Source: JBARDN01 sp963755705 (GTDB lineage Bacteria > Desulfobacterota > Binatia > Binatales > Binataceae). From it: 64,000 nt of DNA. The DNA lies in assembly GCA_963755705.1 (NCBI GenBank), contig CAVWKW010000001.1, positions 1,488,001 to 1,552,000 of the forward strand, written 5' to 3'. The translations under genes and the position numbers were made by a program. The notes under the pieces were generated by a model that had not been told where the DNA came from, did no database searches, and worked only from the letters and a program-made list of their open reading frames with translations. Shown here one piece after another: positions 26,041 to 34,129 of this stretch. The stretch's first letter is position 1. Each line of letters starts with the position of its first letter.

Positions 26041-26402
26041 ACGCGCCGCCTCAGCCGACGCAATATTATCTCTGTCAACAAATAGTTATCAAGCTTAACG
26101 CGCAGCGTGTTGGCGTAGAGGCCTGCGTATGGCAAACGCGTAACGAGAAAGATTCGCCTGCCATCGTGTCATTCTGTTATTTGCAGACAAATGGTCACCA
26201 CCTGAAATCAGCATGTGTTACCAAACGCGCACATTTTGTTGGCTTTAAGTGACTCATGGCAGGCGGCAATCCTAAGGATCATAAACACGGCCCGCACCCT
26301 CTGATCGCCCGACGTATATTCGCCGGTGCGCGCGCCCCTCCGACTTCGACTGTTGGTCAAAGGAGAGAGTCAGCGAAACTCAAAACATTTGGAGTGTTTT
26401 CT
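26041..26402. other. divergent intergenic region, XRE/ImmA and GNAT units
   Basis: About 360 bases separate the ImmA-like gene (minus) from the acyltransferase-like gene (plus). The part near 26060-26095 holds the minus-strand promoter. The middle (26160-26260) is AT-richer than the surroundings, but I could not fix a confident plus-strand promoter. The frame of the GNAT gene is open back to 26256 without a ribosome site. No RNA gene or repeat was recognised. Confidence 0.5.
26065..26092 (-). promoter_or_regulatory. predicted promoter of the ImmA/XRE operon
   Basis: On the minus strand, TTGATA (26092-26087) is followed after 16 bases by GATAAT (26070-26065), matching the -35 and -10 boxes at 5 of 6 positions each. 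The start codon lies 25 bases beyond the -10. TTGACA also occurs in the spacer but is too close to the -10. Confidence 0.55.
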
Positions 26403-27095
26403 ATGGAATTGCGCCTTTTGACGACCGACTTGGAACGCCACGCATTTGCAAATTGTCTAACAGAGGCTCGTGCGACGCGGGGAATAAGCTGGAGAGAAAC
26501 GCCCCGCTCCCACCTTGGGAAAGTACATCTCAACTTTGGAAACCTGTATGGGATATTCGAAAATGACAGCGACCGAATGGTCGGAGGGTTCATCATGCAC
26601 GATCTCGCTACGCTGCCGCAAAGTCATTCGCGGCCCGATCTCAATCACCTTCCACCGCGGTCGGTTCTCGAAGGCAGCGAACTGTGGTCGCTCTCCAAGG
26701 GGGTCGCTCGAATCGCGGCGGTTGCTGCCGCCGTCGTAGCGGGCTTCGCGCAAGCGAAAGCAATCGTTGTCTATCCGATCGTGAGGCCGATCGACCTCAG
26801 GGCATTTTATGCCGAGCTCAAGTTTTCCGAAGTGGGTGATGCACTGCGATGGCCATATGCAGAAACAGCCGAAGAAGACGAAATTTGGGTGCAGCCTATG
26901 GTCCTTCAGGGCGAGAAGCTCGAGGAATACATCCGCTCGGGTTTCGAGTTCCTGTTCAAAAATCGCGAAGGGCGGCAGGTGCTGCGATTCGATCGGCCTT
27001 CGTCTGCGCCGGCATCGAAACCGACGCCCGAGATCCCAATGCCCCCGATCGAGAATGGCAATGGAGCGTCGTCGCCCAATGGCGCGCAACGTTGA
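26403..27095 (+). CDS. GNAT-like N-acyltransferase (possible FeeM/LuxI-type)
   Basis: A 230-residue protein, start chosen at 26403 behind GGAG. The pattern GSELWSLSKGVARIAAV, then YPIVRPIDLRAFYAELKFSEVGDALRWPY, resembles the later strands of N-acyl amino acid synthases and autoinducer synthases. In those, an E-x-S segment is followed by a P-R-x-x-x-F-Y-x-x-L-G-F segment. The N-terminal half (RATRGISWRETPRSHLGK) is weakly conserved. A Pro/Ser-rich tail of about 35 residues follows. If the analogy holds it would join an acyl group to an amine. The gene lies 23 bases before the DDFFD protein gene, so the two form a unit. Confidence 0.5.
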   Translation: MELRLLTTDLERHAFANCLTEARATRGISWRETPRSHLGKVHLNFGNLYGIFENDSDRMVGGFIMHDLATLPQSHSRPDLNHLPPRSVLEGSELWSLSKGVARIAAVAAAVVAGFAQAKAIVVYPIVRPIDLRAFYAELKFSEVGDALRWPYAETAEEDEIWVQPMVLQGEKLEEYIRSGFEFLFKNREGRQVLRFDRPSSAPASKPTPEIPMPPIENGNGASSPNGAQR

Positions 27096-27118
27096 ATTCG
27101 TGAATGAGGAGATCAGCC

Positions 27119-28111
27119 ATGAAAATGACCAACAGTTATGCAGACCAATTAGTCCCGAGCAGTTCGCACTTCGAAAGCCTTTACCGGAGCGTGCCCGATT
27201 GGCGGGAACTGCTGGCCGCCGTTAAAGCCGGGCACGCTGAATTCGTGGATCTGCTGGCGAACACCGGGCTGCTCGATCGGTTCGGCCTCGCCACCAGCGC
27301 GGTTCATCGGTATGACGAAGTCGAGGTGCATGCTTTTATCCTCGCGATCGTGTCGGCGGGCCGATGGGAGGAAATCCAGGCCAAGTCCTTTCTGACCTAC
27401 GCGTCACATTGGATCGATGATTTCTTCGACTGTCCAGAGAAGGTTCGCGACCCCGATCAGTTGCTGAATGATCGGAGCGACATTCGGCGCGCGCTCGCGA
27501 ACATGGGACCGGCAGGGCAGGTTGGATTCGCGATGGCGAATCGCGTTCGCTACCCGGACGCAGTGTACAAGAGTCTGCACCGGATGCTCTACGGCGGCCT
27601 GGTGCAGCGCTCGCTCGATTACGAGACCCGTCGAATTCTGGTCGAGGAATATTACTCGGTGGCGACCAGCTTTGTCGATGCGCACCTGGCCGCGCAGATT
27701 CGCCGCCTGCAGCCGCAAGTATATTGGACCACCAACAAAACGGTGCAGGAGCTGCTCTTCGCGGCCGAGAACGAGATCGATTTCAATGCCGCGGAGTTGT
27801 GGAATCTGATCTATGGTCCGGCATTGTACTATCAGGATGCGGACGAAGAGCGCGCCTCGGGTGAATTGAACTTCGATGAAGGAGAAACGCCGATGCTGTC
27901 GAAGATGCTCGAGATGATTCGGCTCGGTGCGAGCTACCTTTCGCCAACCTCGCCGAGAAACGGGCTCAACATGTTGCAGCTTGAGTTCGTTGCCCGCGCG
28001 ATCCCGAATCTGCCGGCCGAAGTTGAAAGTGCCTATCGCGAAATTTGGGAGGCGCATGCCATTGCGCCTGGCGCGCTCGAGTCCCATGAGGAGGTGAGTC
28101 AGCAAAGATGA
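27119..28111 (+). CDS. all-helical protein with DDFFD motif; possible divergent class I terpene synthase
   Basis: A 330-residue, apparently all-helical soluble protein. The start at 27119 follows AGGAG by 7 bases. I recognise no close family. SHWIDDFFD places an Asp-rich DDxxD motif at residues 100-104. NEIDFNAAE at 218-226 resembles the N-D-x-x-S-x-x-x-E metal triad, with Glu for Asp and Phe for Ser. Arg172 lies 46 residues before that Asn, the spacing known for the pyrophosphate-sensing Arg. A YR pair at 306-307 sits where an RY pair is expected. Length and spacing fit bacterial terpene cyclases, but the missing Ser in the triad and the reversed RY pair argue for caution. It follows the GNAT-like gene and precedes the trp leader. 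Confidence 0.45.
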   Translation: MKMTNSYADQLVPSSSHFESLYRSVPDWRELLAAVKAGHAEFVDLLANTGLLDRFGLATSAVHRYDEVEVHAFILAIVSAGRWEEIQAKSFLTYASHWIDDFFDCPEKVRDPDQLLNDRSDIRRALANMGPAGQVGFAMANRVRYPDAVYKSLHRMLYGGLVQRSLDYETRRILVEEYYSVATSFVDAHLAAQIRRLQPQVYWTTNKTVQELLFAAENEIDFNAAELWNLIYGPALYYQDADEERASGELNFDEGETPMLSKMLEMIRLGASYLSPTSPRNGLNMLQLEFVARAIPNLPAEVESAYREIWEAHAIAPGALESHEEVSQQR

Positions 28112-28147
28112 AGCGTACTCGAAGCAGGTCGCGCCCGCATGCACGGA

Positions 28148-28176
28148 TTGACATGTGGGCGCGGCGCGTGGATACT
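28148..28176 (+). promoter_or_regulatory. promoter of the trp operon
   Basis: A perfect TTGACA -35 box (28148-28153) is separated by 17 bases from GATACT (28171-28176), a 4-of-6 match to the -10 box. The expected start of transcription near 28183 lies only a few bases before the leader-peptide ATG. Confidence 0.75.
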
Positions 28177-28185
28177 CAGTTGGGA

Positions 28186-28266
28186 ATGAGACGCTGCACT
28201 ATCGGCAAGGCTTGGGCGAACTGGCGTTGGAACGTCGTCGCACTCGCCTGCGCGCCGGTTTTGTAG
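28186..28266 (+). CDS. trpL: trp operon leader peptide TrpL
   Basis: A 26-codon frame (ATG 28186, TAG 28264-28266) encodes a leader peptide with three Trp codons within six codons (W-A-N-W-R-W, codons 10, 13 and 15). It lies between the trp promoter and a terminator hairpin that precedes trpE. This is the arrangement of ribosome-mediated attenuation: stalling at Trp codons when charged tRNA-Trp is low would favour an antiterminator. AACTGGCG (28219-28226) can pair with CGCCGGTT (28253-28260), giving a 1:2 helix that covers two of the Trp codons. The ribosome site is weak, and the transcript may be nearly leaderless. Confidence 0.8.
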   Translation: MRRCTIGKAWANWRWNVVALACAPVL

Positions 28267-28293
28267 CAAATCGAACAAAACCAGAATCCGAAA

Positions 28294-28333
28294 GGGCCGC
28301 GGGCGAAAACCCGGCGGCCCTTTTTCTTTTTTT
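28294..28333 (+). terminator. trp attenuator (intrinsic terminator before trpE)
   Basis: GGGCCGCGGG (28294-28303) pairs with CCCGGCGGCCC (28310-28320), with one bulged G and a CGAAAA loop, and is followed by TTTTTCTTTTTTT. It lies 28 bases after the leader-peptide stop and about 45 bases before trpE, so it would stop transcription when Trp is plentiful. CGCGCC in the leader can pair with the 5' arm of the stem (GGCCGCG), a possible antiterminator. Confidence 0.85.
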
Positions 28334-28377
28334 CGGCCGGGACACGCGCTGCGAACACGGCGCAGGAGAGAGGCACG

Positions 28378-29886
28378 ATGCTTCAACCGACTGAGCGCGA
28401 ATTTGAAGAGCTGAAACAGCAGGGTTACAACCTGATACCGGTGGCGCGCGAGATTGCCGCGGACCTCGAGACTCCCGTTTCCGCCTTTCTGAAAATCGCG
28501 CGCGGCGACTATTCGTTTCTGCTTGAGAGCGTACGCGGCGGCGAGAAGTGGGGCCGGTACACCTTTCTCGGCTCGGAACCCGCGATGGTTATTCGGGCGC
28601 GTGCGGGCCGGATGGATATCATCCGGCCGGGCCGCGGCGTCGAGGTGCGCTCGATTACCAACTCGTTCGACGAGCTGCGCCGCGAGGTCACGCAGTTCCG
28701 CGCGCCCGAGCTACCGGGAAATCCGCGCTTCTTCGGTGGAGCGGTCGGATTCCTCGCCTATGACATCGTGCGCTGCTTCGAGCGGATTCCCGAAACCGCC
28801 AACGACGACCTGGGCGTGCCCGATCTCTACATGATGTTCACCGACACGATGTTGATGTTCGACAACGTGCGCCAGACCTTGCGAATCATTGCGAATGTTC
28901 CGGTGGATGAATTTCCGTCGACTCGCGTCGCGTATCAGAGCGCGCAAATAAAGATCGACGAGATTATCGCGCGCCTCAAGACGACGGTGGTCCCGCCGCG
29001 GCTCGAGGGAGCCGCCTCCCTGTCCGCCAACGACGCGACTATCACCTCGAATCTAACGCGCGAGGCATACATGGCGACGGTCTCCGCCGCCAAGGAGTAC
29101 ATCGTGGCGGGCGATATAATCCAGGTGGTTCCCTCGCAACGTTTTGAGGCGCCATTGACCGCGCATCCGTTCAACATCTACCGCAGTCTGCGCGCGATCA
29201 ATCCGTCGCCCTACATGTTTTACCTTCGGCTCGGCGACCTTACGCTGGTTGGCGCGTCGCCCGAAGTGATGGTGCGAGTCGAGGGGCGCGACGTTACGCT
29301 GCGACCGATCGCGGGCACGCGTCCGCGCGGGAAGACCGACGCGGAGGATCGCGCGATGGAAGTGGAGCTGCTCGCTGATCCGAAGGAACGCGCCGAGCAT
29401 GTGATGCTGGTGGACCTCGGGCGCAACGATGTCGGCCGGGTGTCTGAGATAGGTTCAGTCAAGGTCACCGAGTATATGGTTGTCGAGCGCTACTACTCCG
29501 TTATGCATATCGTTTCCAACGTGATCGGACAGCTCCGTGAAGAGTGCGACGCGTTCGACGCGTTTCGCGCGACCTTTCCGCAGGGCACCGTTTCGGGAGC
29601 GCCAAAAATCCGCGCGATGCAGATAATCGACGAACTCGAGCACACGCGCCGCGGCGTCTATGCTGGCGCGGTCGGATATTTCAGCTACACCGGCAACACC
29701 GACACCGCGATCGCGCTGCGCACGCTGCTGATCAAAAATGGCCGCGTCTATATTCAGGCTGGCGGCGGCATTGTCGCCGATTCGGATCCTGCCGCCGAGT
29801 TCGAGGAGTCGGTCAACAAGGCGCGCGCGATGGTCCGTGCGCTGCAAGCGGCGCGCGAGTTCGAGACCGCTCCGGGCGCGAGGTAA
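28378..29886 (+). CDS. trpE: anthranilate synthase component I
   Basis: TrpE converts chorismate to anthranilate using ammonia delivered by TrpG. The 502-residue protein has the Trp feedback-site motif LLES (FLLESVRGGEKWGRYTFLG) in its N-terminal domain. It carries the chorismate-binding segments PYMFYLRLGDLTLVGASPE, AGTRPRGKT, EHVMLVDLGRNDVGRV and TVSGAPKIRAMQIIDELE, and GAVGYFSYTGNTDTAIALRT near the end. AGGAGAGAGG lies just before the ATG. It is the first structural gene behind the attenuator. Confidence 0.95.
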   Translation: MLQPTEREFEELKQQGYNLIPVAREIAADLETPVSAFLKIARGDYSFLLESVRGGEKWGRYTFLGSEPAMVIRARAGRMDIIRPGRGVEVRSITNSFDELRREVTQFRAPELPGNPRFFGGAVGFLAYDIVRCFERIPETANDDLGVPDLYMMFTDTMLMFDNVRQTLRIIANVPVDEFPSTRVAYQSAQIKIDEIIARLKTTVVPPRLEGAASLSANDATITSNLTREAYMATVSAAKEYIVAGDIIQVVPSQRFEAPLTAHPFNIYRSLRAINPSPYMFYLRLGDLTLVGASPEVMVRVEGRDVTLRPIAGTRPRGKTDAEDRAMEVELLADPKERAEHVMLVDLGRNDVGRVSEIGSVKVTEYMVVERYYSVMHIVSNVIGQLREECDAFDAFRATFPQGTVSGAPKIRAMQIIDELEHTRRGVYAGAVGYFSYTGNTDTAIALRTLLIKNGRVYIQAGGGIVADSDPAAEFEESVNKARAMVRALQAAREFETAPGAR

Positions 29887-29892
29887 ACGGCG

Positions 29893-30483
29893 ATGCCGGA
29901 TCATAAACTCGACCTGCTGATGATCGATAACTACGATTCGTTTACCTATAACCTGGTGCAATATCTCGGCGAGCTGGGCGCCCGCGTAAGTGTCAGGCGC
30001 AACGACGCGATCGATGTCCAGGCTGCGCGTGCGATGCGCCCCGACGCGATCGTGATTTCGCCCGGTCCGTGCACTCCCAAAGAGGCGGGCGTCTCGCTCG
30101 CGATCCTGCACGAGCTTGGCGGCGAAGTGCCGATCCTCGGCGTCTGCCTCGGCATGCAGTGTATCGGCGACGCGTTCGGCGGCAAGGTCGTCCGCGCGGG
30201 ACGGTTGATGCACGGCAAGACTTCGCCCGTCATCCATGATGGACGCACGATCTTCGCCGGGCTTCCGCAGAGTTTCGACGCGATGCGCTATCATTCGCTG
30301 ATCGTCGAAAGCGATTCGCTGCCGGATTGTCTCGAGGTCAGCGCTCTCACCGCCGAAAATGAATTAATGGGATTGCGGCACAAGACCTTGCGCGTCGAGG
30401 GCGTGCAGTTTCATCCAGAGTCGATTGGCACGCCCGAGGGAAAGCATCTCCTCGCGAATTTTCTGGACGGGCTTCGGCAATGA
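29893..30483 (+). CDS. trpG: anthranilate synthase component II (glutamine amidotransferase)
   Basis: TrpG hydrolyses glutamine and feeds ammonia to TrpE. The 196-residue class I amidotransferase has IDNYDSFTYNLVQYLGELGA at the start, the nucleophile Cys in VCLGMQCIGDAFGG, and the His-Glu pair in GVQFHPESIGTPEG. It lies 6 bases after trpE, and its end overlaps trpD by 4 bases. The same subunit may also serve p-aminobenzoate synthesis, since no pabA is seen here. Confidence 0.93.
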   Translation: MPDHKLDLLMIDNYDSFTYNLVQYLGELGARVSVRRNDAIDVQAARAMRPDAIVISPGPCTPKEAGVSLAILHELGGEVPILGVCLGMQCIGDAFGGKVVRAGRLMHGKTSPVIHDGRTIFAGLPQSFDAMRYHSLIVESDSLPDCLEVSALTAENELMGLRHKTLRVEGVQFHPESIGTPEGKHLLANFLDGLRQ

Positions 30484-31538
30484 AGACGACCGATCTACGC
30501 CGCGCCTTTCAGGCGGTGATGGCCGGCCGCTCGCTCGAAGCCGTTGTTGCTGAGCGCGCGTTTGCGGAAATACTCGACGGCGGCGATGCCGCGCCCGACG
30601 CTCTGGTCGCGGGTTTCCTGGTGGCGCTCAAGCTGAAGAGTGAATCCGCGGGCGAACTTATCGGCGCGGCGCGCGCGATGCGCTCGCGGGCGCGCACGCT
30701 CAAACTCGGTGACAATCTGCAAACTCTGATCGATGTGGTCGGCACGGGCGGAGACGGCGCGGGGACGTTTAATATCTCGACCGGCGCGGCGATCGTCGCG
30801 GCCGCTGCTGGCGTCGCGGTTGCCAAGCATGGCAATCGCGCGATCACCGGAACGGTAGGAGCCGCCGACTTGCTCGAGCATCTGGGCGTGAATATAGATC
30901 CGGGTCCCGACGCGCTCGCGCGATGCGTCCGCGACGCCGGCATCTGCTTTATCCTGGCACCCGCGTATCATCCGGTGATGGCGCGGTTGGCTCCTCTGCG
31001 CCGCGTACTCGCGACGCGCACGATTTTCAATCTGCTCGGACCGCTCAGCAACCCTGCCCATCCGAGCCGTGCGCTGATCGGAGTAGGGGATAGCAGGCTG
31101 CTGCGTCCGATGGCCGAGGCGATCGCGGCGCTTGGCGCGGTCCACGCAATCGTGGCGTCGGGCCGCGACGGCCTGGACGAGATTTCACTCTCCGCGCCGA
31201 CGATGATCGCAGAGGTTCGAGCGGACCACGGCATCCGCGAGTACGAAATCGCGCCCGAGGACTTTGGCCTTGCGCGCGCTGGCGTGAATTCGATCGGCGT
31301 ATCTGGTGCCGCGGCTTCGGCCGGGATGTTGCGCTCTGCGCTGTCGGGCAACGGCGGTCCGGCGAGCGATGTGCTTGCGCTTAATGCGGGTGCGGCGATC
31401 CATGTCGGCGCCGGAGCAGCCTCGATCGCGGAAGGGGTGCGTATCGCGCGCGAGGTGATCAATTCGGGCCACGCGCTCGCTACAATTGAAAAGCTGGTTC
31501 GCGCAAGCGGCGGTGAAGCGGAGGCGCACCGGCGATGA
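30480..31538 (+). CDS. trpD: anthranilate phosphoribosyltransferase
   Basis: TrpD joins anthranilate to PRPP. The 352-residue protein has the PRPP-binding VVGTGGDGAGTFNIST, the KHGNRAITG segment, GVNIDPGPDAL and RTIFNLLGPLSNPA, all standard for TrpD. Its start overlaps trpG (ATGA), and its end overlaps trpC by 4 bases. Confidence 0.94.
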   Translation: MKTTDLRRAFQAVMAGRSLEAVVAERAFAEILDGGDAAPDALVAGFLVALKLKSESAGELIGAARAMRSRARTLKLGDNLQTLIDVVGTGGDGAGTFNISTGAAIVAAAAGVAVAKHGNRAITGTVGAADLLEHLGVNIDPGPDALARCVRDAGICFILAPAYHPVMARLAPLRRVLATRTIFNLLGPLSNPAHPSRALIGVGDSRLLRPMAEAIAALGAVHAIVASGRDGLDEISLSAPTMIAEVRADHGIREYEIAPEDFGLARAGVNSIGVSGAAASAGMLRSALSGNGGPASDVLALNAGAAIHVGAGAASIAEGVRIAREVINSGHALATIEKLVRASGGEAEAHRR

Positions 31539-32332
31539 GCTCGATACTCGACAAAATATTTGCGGCCAAGCGCGATGAACTCGCGGCGGTCCGCGCTCGC
31601 GTGCCGCTCGAGACCGTCCGAGCTGCGGCCGAGCGCGCGCCGGCGCCGCGTGACTTCACGGCCGCGCTGCGCGCGAAGCGTCCCGCGATTATCGCCGAGA
31701 TAAAAAGAGCCTCGCCGAGCAAGGGCGATATTCTGCCCGACCTCGATCCGGGCGAGGTCGCGCGCGAATACGCCGCGGGCGGCGCGGCTTGCCTGTCGGT
31801 TCTGACCGACGTCAATTTCAAAGGCTCGCTGCTGGATTTACGTGCGGCCCGCGCCGCAGTCGATCTGCCGATTCTGCGCAAAGATTTTATGTTCGATCCG
31901 TATCAGGTGTACGAGGCGCGCGCGGCCGGCGCCGACTGTATCTTGTTGATCGCCGCGATGCTTCCGGAGCCGGAGCTGCGCGAGCTTCACGCGCTCGCGT
32001 GCGCACTCGGGCTCGCGGCATTGATAGAGGTTCACGATGCGCGCGAGCTGGGTGCCGCGGCACGGCTCGACGCGGAGCTTGTCGGAATCAACAATCGCGA
32101 TCTGCACAGCTTCGTGACCGATTTAGCCGTCACCGAACGGCTGCTGGCGGACTATCGGGGCCATGCGTTGATAGTTTCGGAGAGCGGCATCGACAGCCCG
32201 GGCGACATTCGTCGCCTGGACGCCGCCGGCGCGGGCGCTTTTCTAGTCGGCGAAAATCTGTTGCGTGGCGGCCTGCCGCGCGCACGGCTCGTCGCGCTTA
32301 CCCACGCGCTGAGCGAACGGAGCGACGCCTGA
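31535..32332 (+). CDS. trpC: indole-3-glycerol phosphate synthase
   Basis: TrpC closes the indole ring from carboxyphenylamino-deoxyribulose phosphate. The 265-residue TIM barrel shows IAEIKRASPSKGDI with the catalytic Lys, LPILRKDFMFDPYQVYEARA with the second conserved Lys, ELVGINNRDLHSF and SESGIDSPGDI (phosphate loop). It is not fused to TrpF. The stop shares one base with the trpF start (TGATG). Confidence 0.94.
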   Translation: MSSILDKIFAAKRDELAAVRARVPLETVRAAAERAPAPRDFTAALRAKRPAIIAEIKRASPSKGDILPDLDPGEVAREYAAGGAACLSVLTDVNFKGSLLDLRAARAAVDLPILRKDFMFDPYQVYEARAAGADCILLIAAMLPEPELRELHALACALGLAALIEVHDARELGAAARLDAELVGINNRDLHSFVTDLAVTERLLADYRGHALIVSESGIDSPGDIRRLDAAGAGAFLVGENLLRGGLPRARLVALTHALSERSDA

Positions 32333-32940
32333 TGCCGATGCGCATAAAAATCTGCGGCGTCACCCGCGTCGAGGATGCGACGGCGGCGATTGCCGCGGGC
32401 GCCGAGATGATCGGGATCAATTTCTACGCGCCGAGTCCGCGCTCGATCGATCTCGAACGCGCGCTTGAGATTCGCGCCGCGATCGGCCGCCGCGCGCTTT
32501 TGGTCGGCGTCTTCGTCAACGCCGGGCGCGCGTTTATCGAAGAGCGCCGCGTCGCCCTCGAGCTCGACATGCTCCAGTTTCACGGCGACGAAGATGACGC
32601 TGCGCTTTCAGGATGGACGGTGCCCGTTATTCGCGCGCTGCGAGTGCGCGCGGGCGAAGCGGCTCAGGCGATTGCGCGCGCCCGTGCAGACTTTGCGCTG
32701 CTCGATTCACTTCATCCGTCACTCTACGGAGGCACGGGAGTGGCGCGCCCGTTGGAAGAACTCAGCGGACTGGATTTGTCCCGTGTAATTATCTCGGGAG
32801 GACTCAGCCCGGAGAATGCGCGCGCGGCTGCTGCCCTTTCGCCGTTCGCACTGGACTGCGCCAGCGGCGTCGAATCGGCGCCAGGCGCGAAAGACCACTC
32901 TAAACTCAGGAGCTTCATCGCAAATGCCCGCATTTCCTGA
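32332..32940 (+). CDS. trpF: phosphoribosylanthranilate isomerase
   Basis: TrpF performs the Amadori rearrangement step before TrpC. The 202-residue barrel opens with RIKICGVTRVEDA, with the catalytic Cys, followed by GINFYAPSPRSID, VGVFVNAG, LQFHGDED and ALDCASGVESAPGAKD, with the catalytic Asp and phosphate site. The trpB reading frame begins 17 bases before its stop, and the trpB ribosome site lies inside trpF. ATG 32338 is another possible start. Confidence 0.93.
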   Translation: MPMRIKICGVTRVEDATAAIAAGAEMIGINFYAPSPRSIDLERALEIRAAIGRRALLVGVFVNAGRAFIEERRVALELDMLQFHGDEDDAALSGWTVPVIRALRVRAGEAAQAIARARADFALLDSLHPSLYGGTGVARPLEELSGLDLSRVIISGGLSPENARAAAALSPFALDCASGVESAPGAKDHSKLRSFIANARIS

Positions 32941-34129
32941 CATTCATGGCCACTTCGGCGATTTCGGCGGCAAGTTTGTCGCCGAAACCCTGATGCCCGC
33001 GCTGTTCGAACTCGAACAGGCCTTCAAGGAGGCGCGGCGCGATCCAAAATTTCACGCTGAGCTGGAAAAATATTCGCGCGAGTACGTCGGCCGTCCGACG
33101 CCGCTGTTTTTCTGCGCCAACCTGACCGCGAAACTCGGCGGCGCGAAAATTTATCTCAAGCGCGAGGATTTGTGCCATACCGGCGCGCACAAAGCCAACA
33201 ACGCGCTCGGCCAGGCGCTCCTTGCGGTGCGGATGAAGAAGGAGCGTGTCAGCGCCGAGACCGGAGCCGGACAGCACGGCGTCGCGACCGCAACCTTCGC
33301 GGCGCTGTTCCAACGCTCGTGCGAGGTCTTCATGGGCTCCGTCAACGTCGAACGCCAGGCGCTCAACGTGTTTCGCATGAAGCTACTGGGCGCGAAAGTC
33401 CACCCGGTGGATTCCGGCACCAAAAGCTTGAAAGACGCGATGAGTGAAGCGCTGCGCGATTGGACCGCGACCGTGCGCGATACTTACTATCTGATCGGTT
33501 CGGCCGCGGGGCCGCATCCCTACCCGATGATCGTGCGAGACTTCCAGACGGTGATTGGCCGCGAGGCGCGCAAGCAGATCGTCAAGCACGAGGGCCGCCT
33601 GCCCAATATTCTTATCGCTTGCGTCAACGGCGGTTCTAACGCGATCGGATTGATGCATCCGTTTATCAAGGACAAGGACGTGCGGATGATTTTCGTCGAG
33701 GCTGGCGGCCTTGGGCTCAATGGTCCCAGCCACGCGGCGACGCTGACCCTCGGCACGCCGGGGGTCCTGCACGGAAATCGTACGCTGCTCTTGCAGGATG
33801 AGCTCGGCCAGATTCGCGATACGCATTCGATCGCGGCGGGGCTCGATTACCCCGGCGTGGGTCCGGAGCTCGCCCATCTGAAGGACATCGGCCGCGCGGA
33901 ATACGCCGCCGTCACCGACGCAGAAGCGCTCGACGCGTTTCGGCTACTGTCCGAGACCGAGGGAATTATTCCGGCGCTCGAAAGCTCGCACGCCGTCGCA
34001 TACACCGCCAAGCTCGCGCCGACGTTGCCGAAAGAGCAGGTGATTATCGTCAACCTGTCCGGACGCGGCGACAAGGACATGAGCACCGTCGCGCGCGCTC
34101 TCGGCGTGTCGCTCAGGGAGGGCGCATGA
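32924..34129 (+). CDS. trpB: tryptophan synthase beta chain
   Basis: The beta subunit condenses indole with serine using PLP. The 401-residue protein has GHFGDFGGKFVAETL at the start, the PLP Lys in REDLCHTGAHKANNALGQ, AETGAGQHGVATAT and the GGSNAIG phosphate-binding loop, plus IPALESSHAVAY. This is the TrpB1 form that pairs with TrpA. The start at 32924 follows AGGAG inside trpF. Its stop overlaps the trpA start. Confidence 0.95.
   Translation: MPAFPDIHGHFGDFGGKFVAETLMPALFELEQAFKEARRDPKFHAELEKYSREYVGRPTPLFFCANLTAKLGGAKIYLKREDLCHTGAHKANNALGQALLAVRMKKERVSAETGAGQHGVATATFAALFQRSCEVFMGSVNVERQALNVFRMKLLGAKVHPVDSGTKSLKDAMSEALRDWTATVRDTYYLIGSAAGPHPYPMIVRDFQTVIGREARKQIVKHEGRLPNILIACVNGGSNAIGLMHPFIKDKDVRMIFVEAGGLGLNGPSHAATLTLGTPGVLHGNRTLLLQDELGQIRDTHSIAAGLDYPGVGPELAHLKDIGRAEYAAVTDAEALDAFRLLSETEGIIPALESSHAVAYTAKLAPTLPKEQVIIVNLSGRGDKDMSTVARALGVSLREGA

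Noticed and set aside
26160..26260. A possible lux-box-like sequence before the acyltransferase-like gene
   Set aside because: The match to the consensus is poor, and no LuxR gene is in the window.
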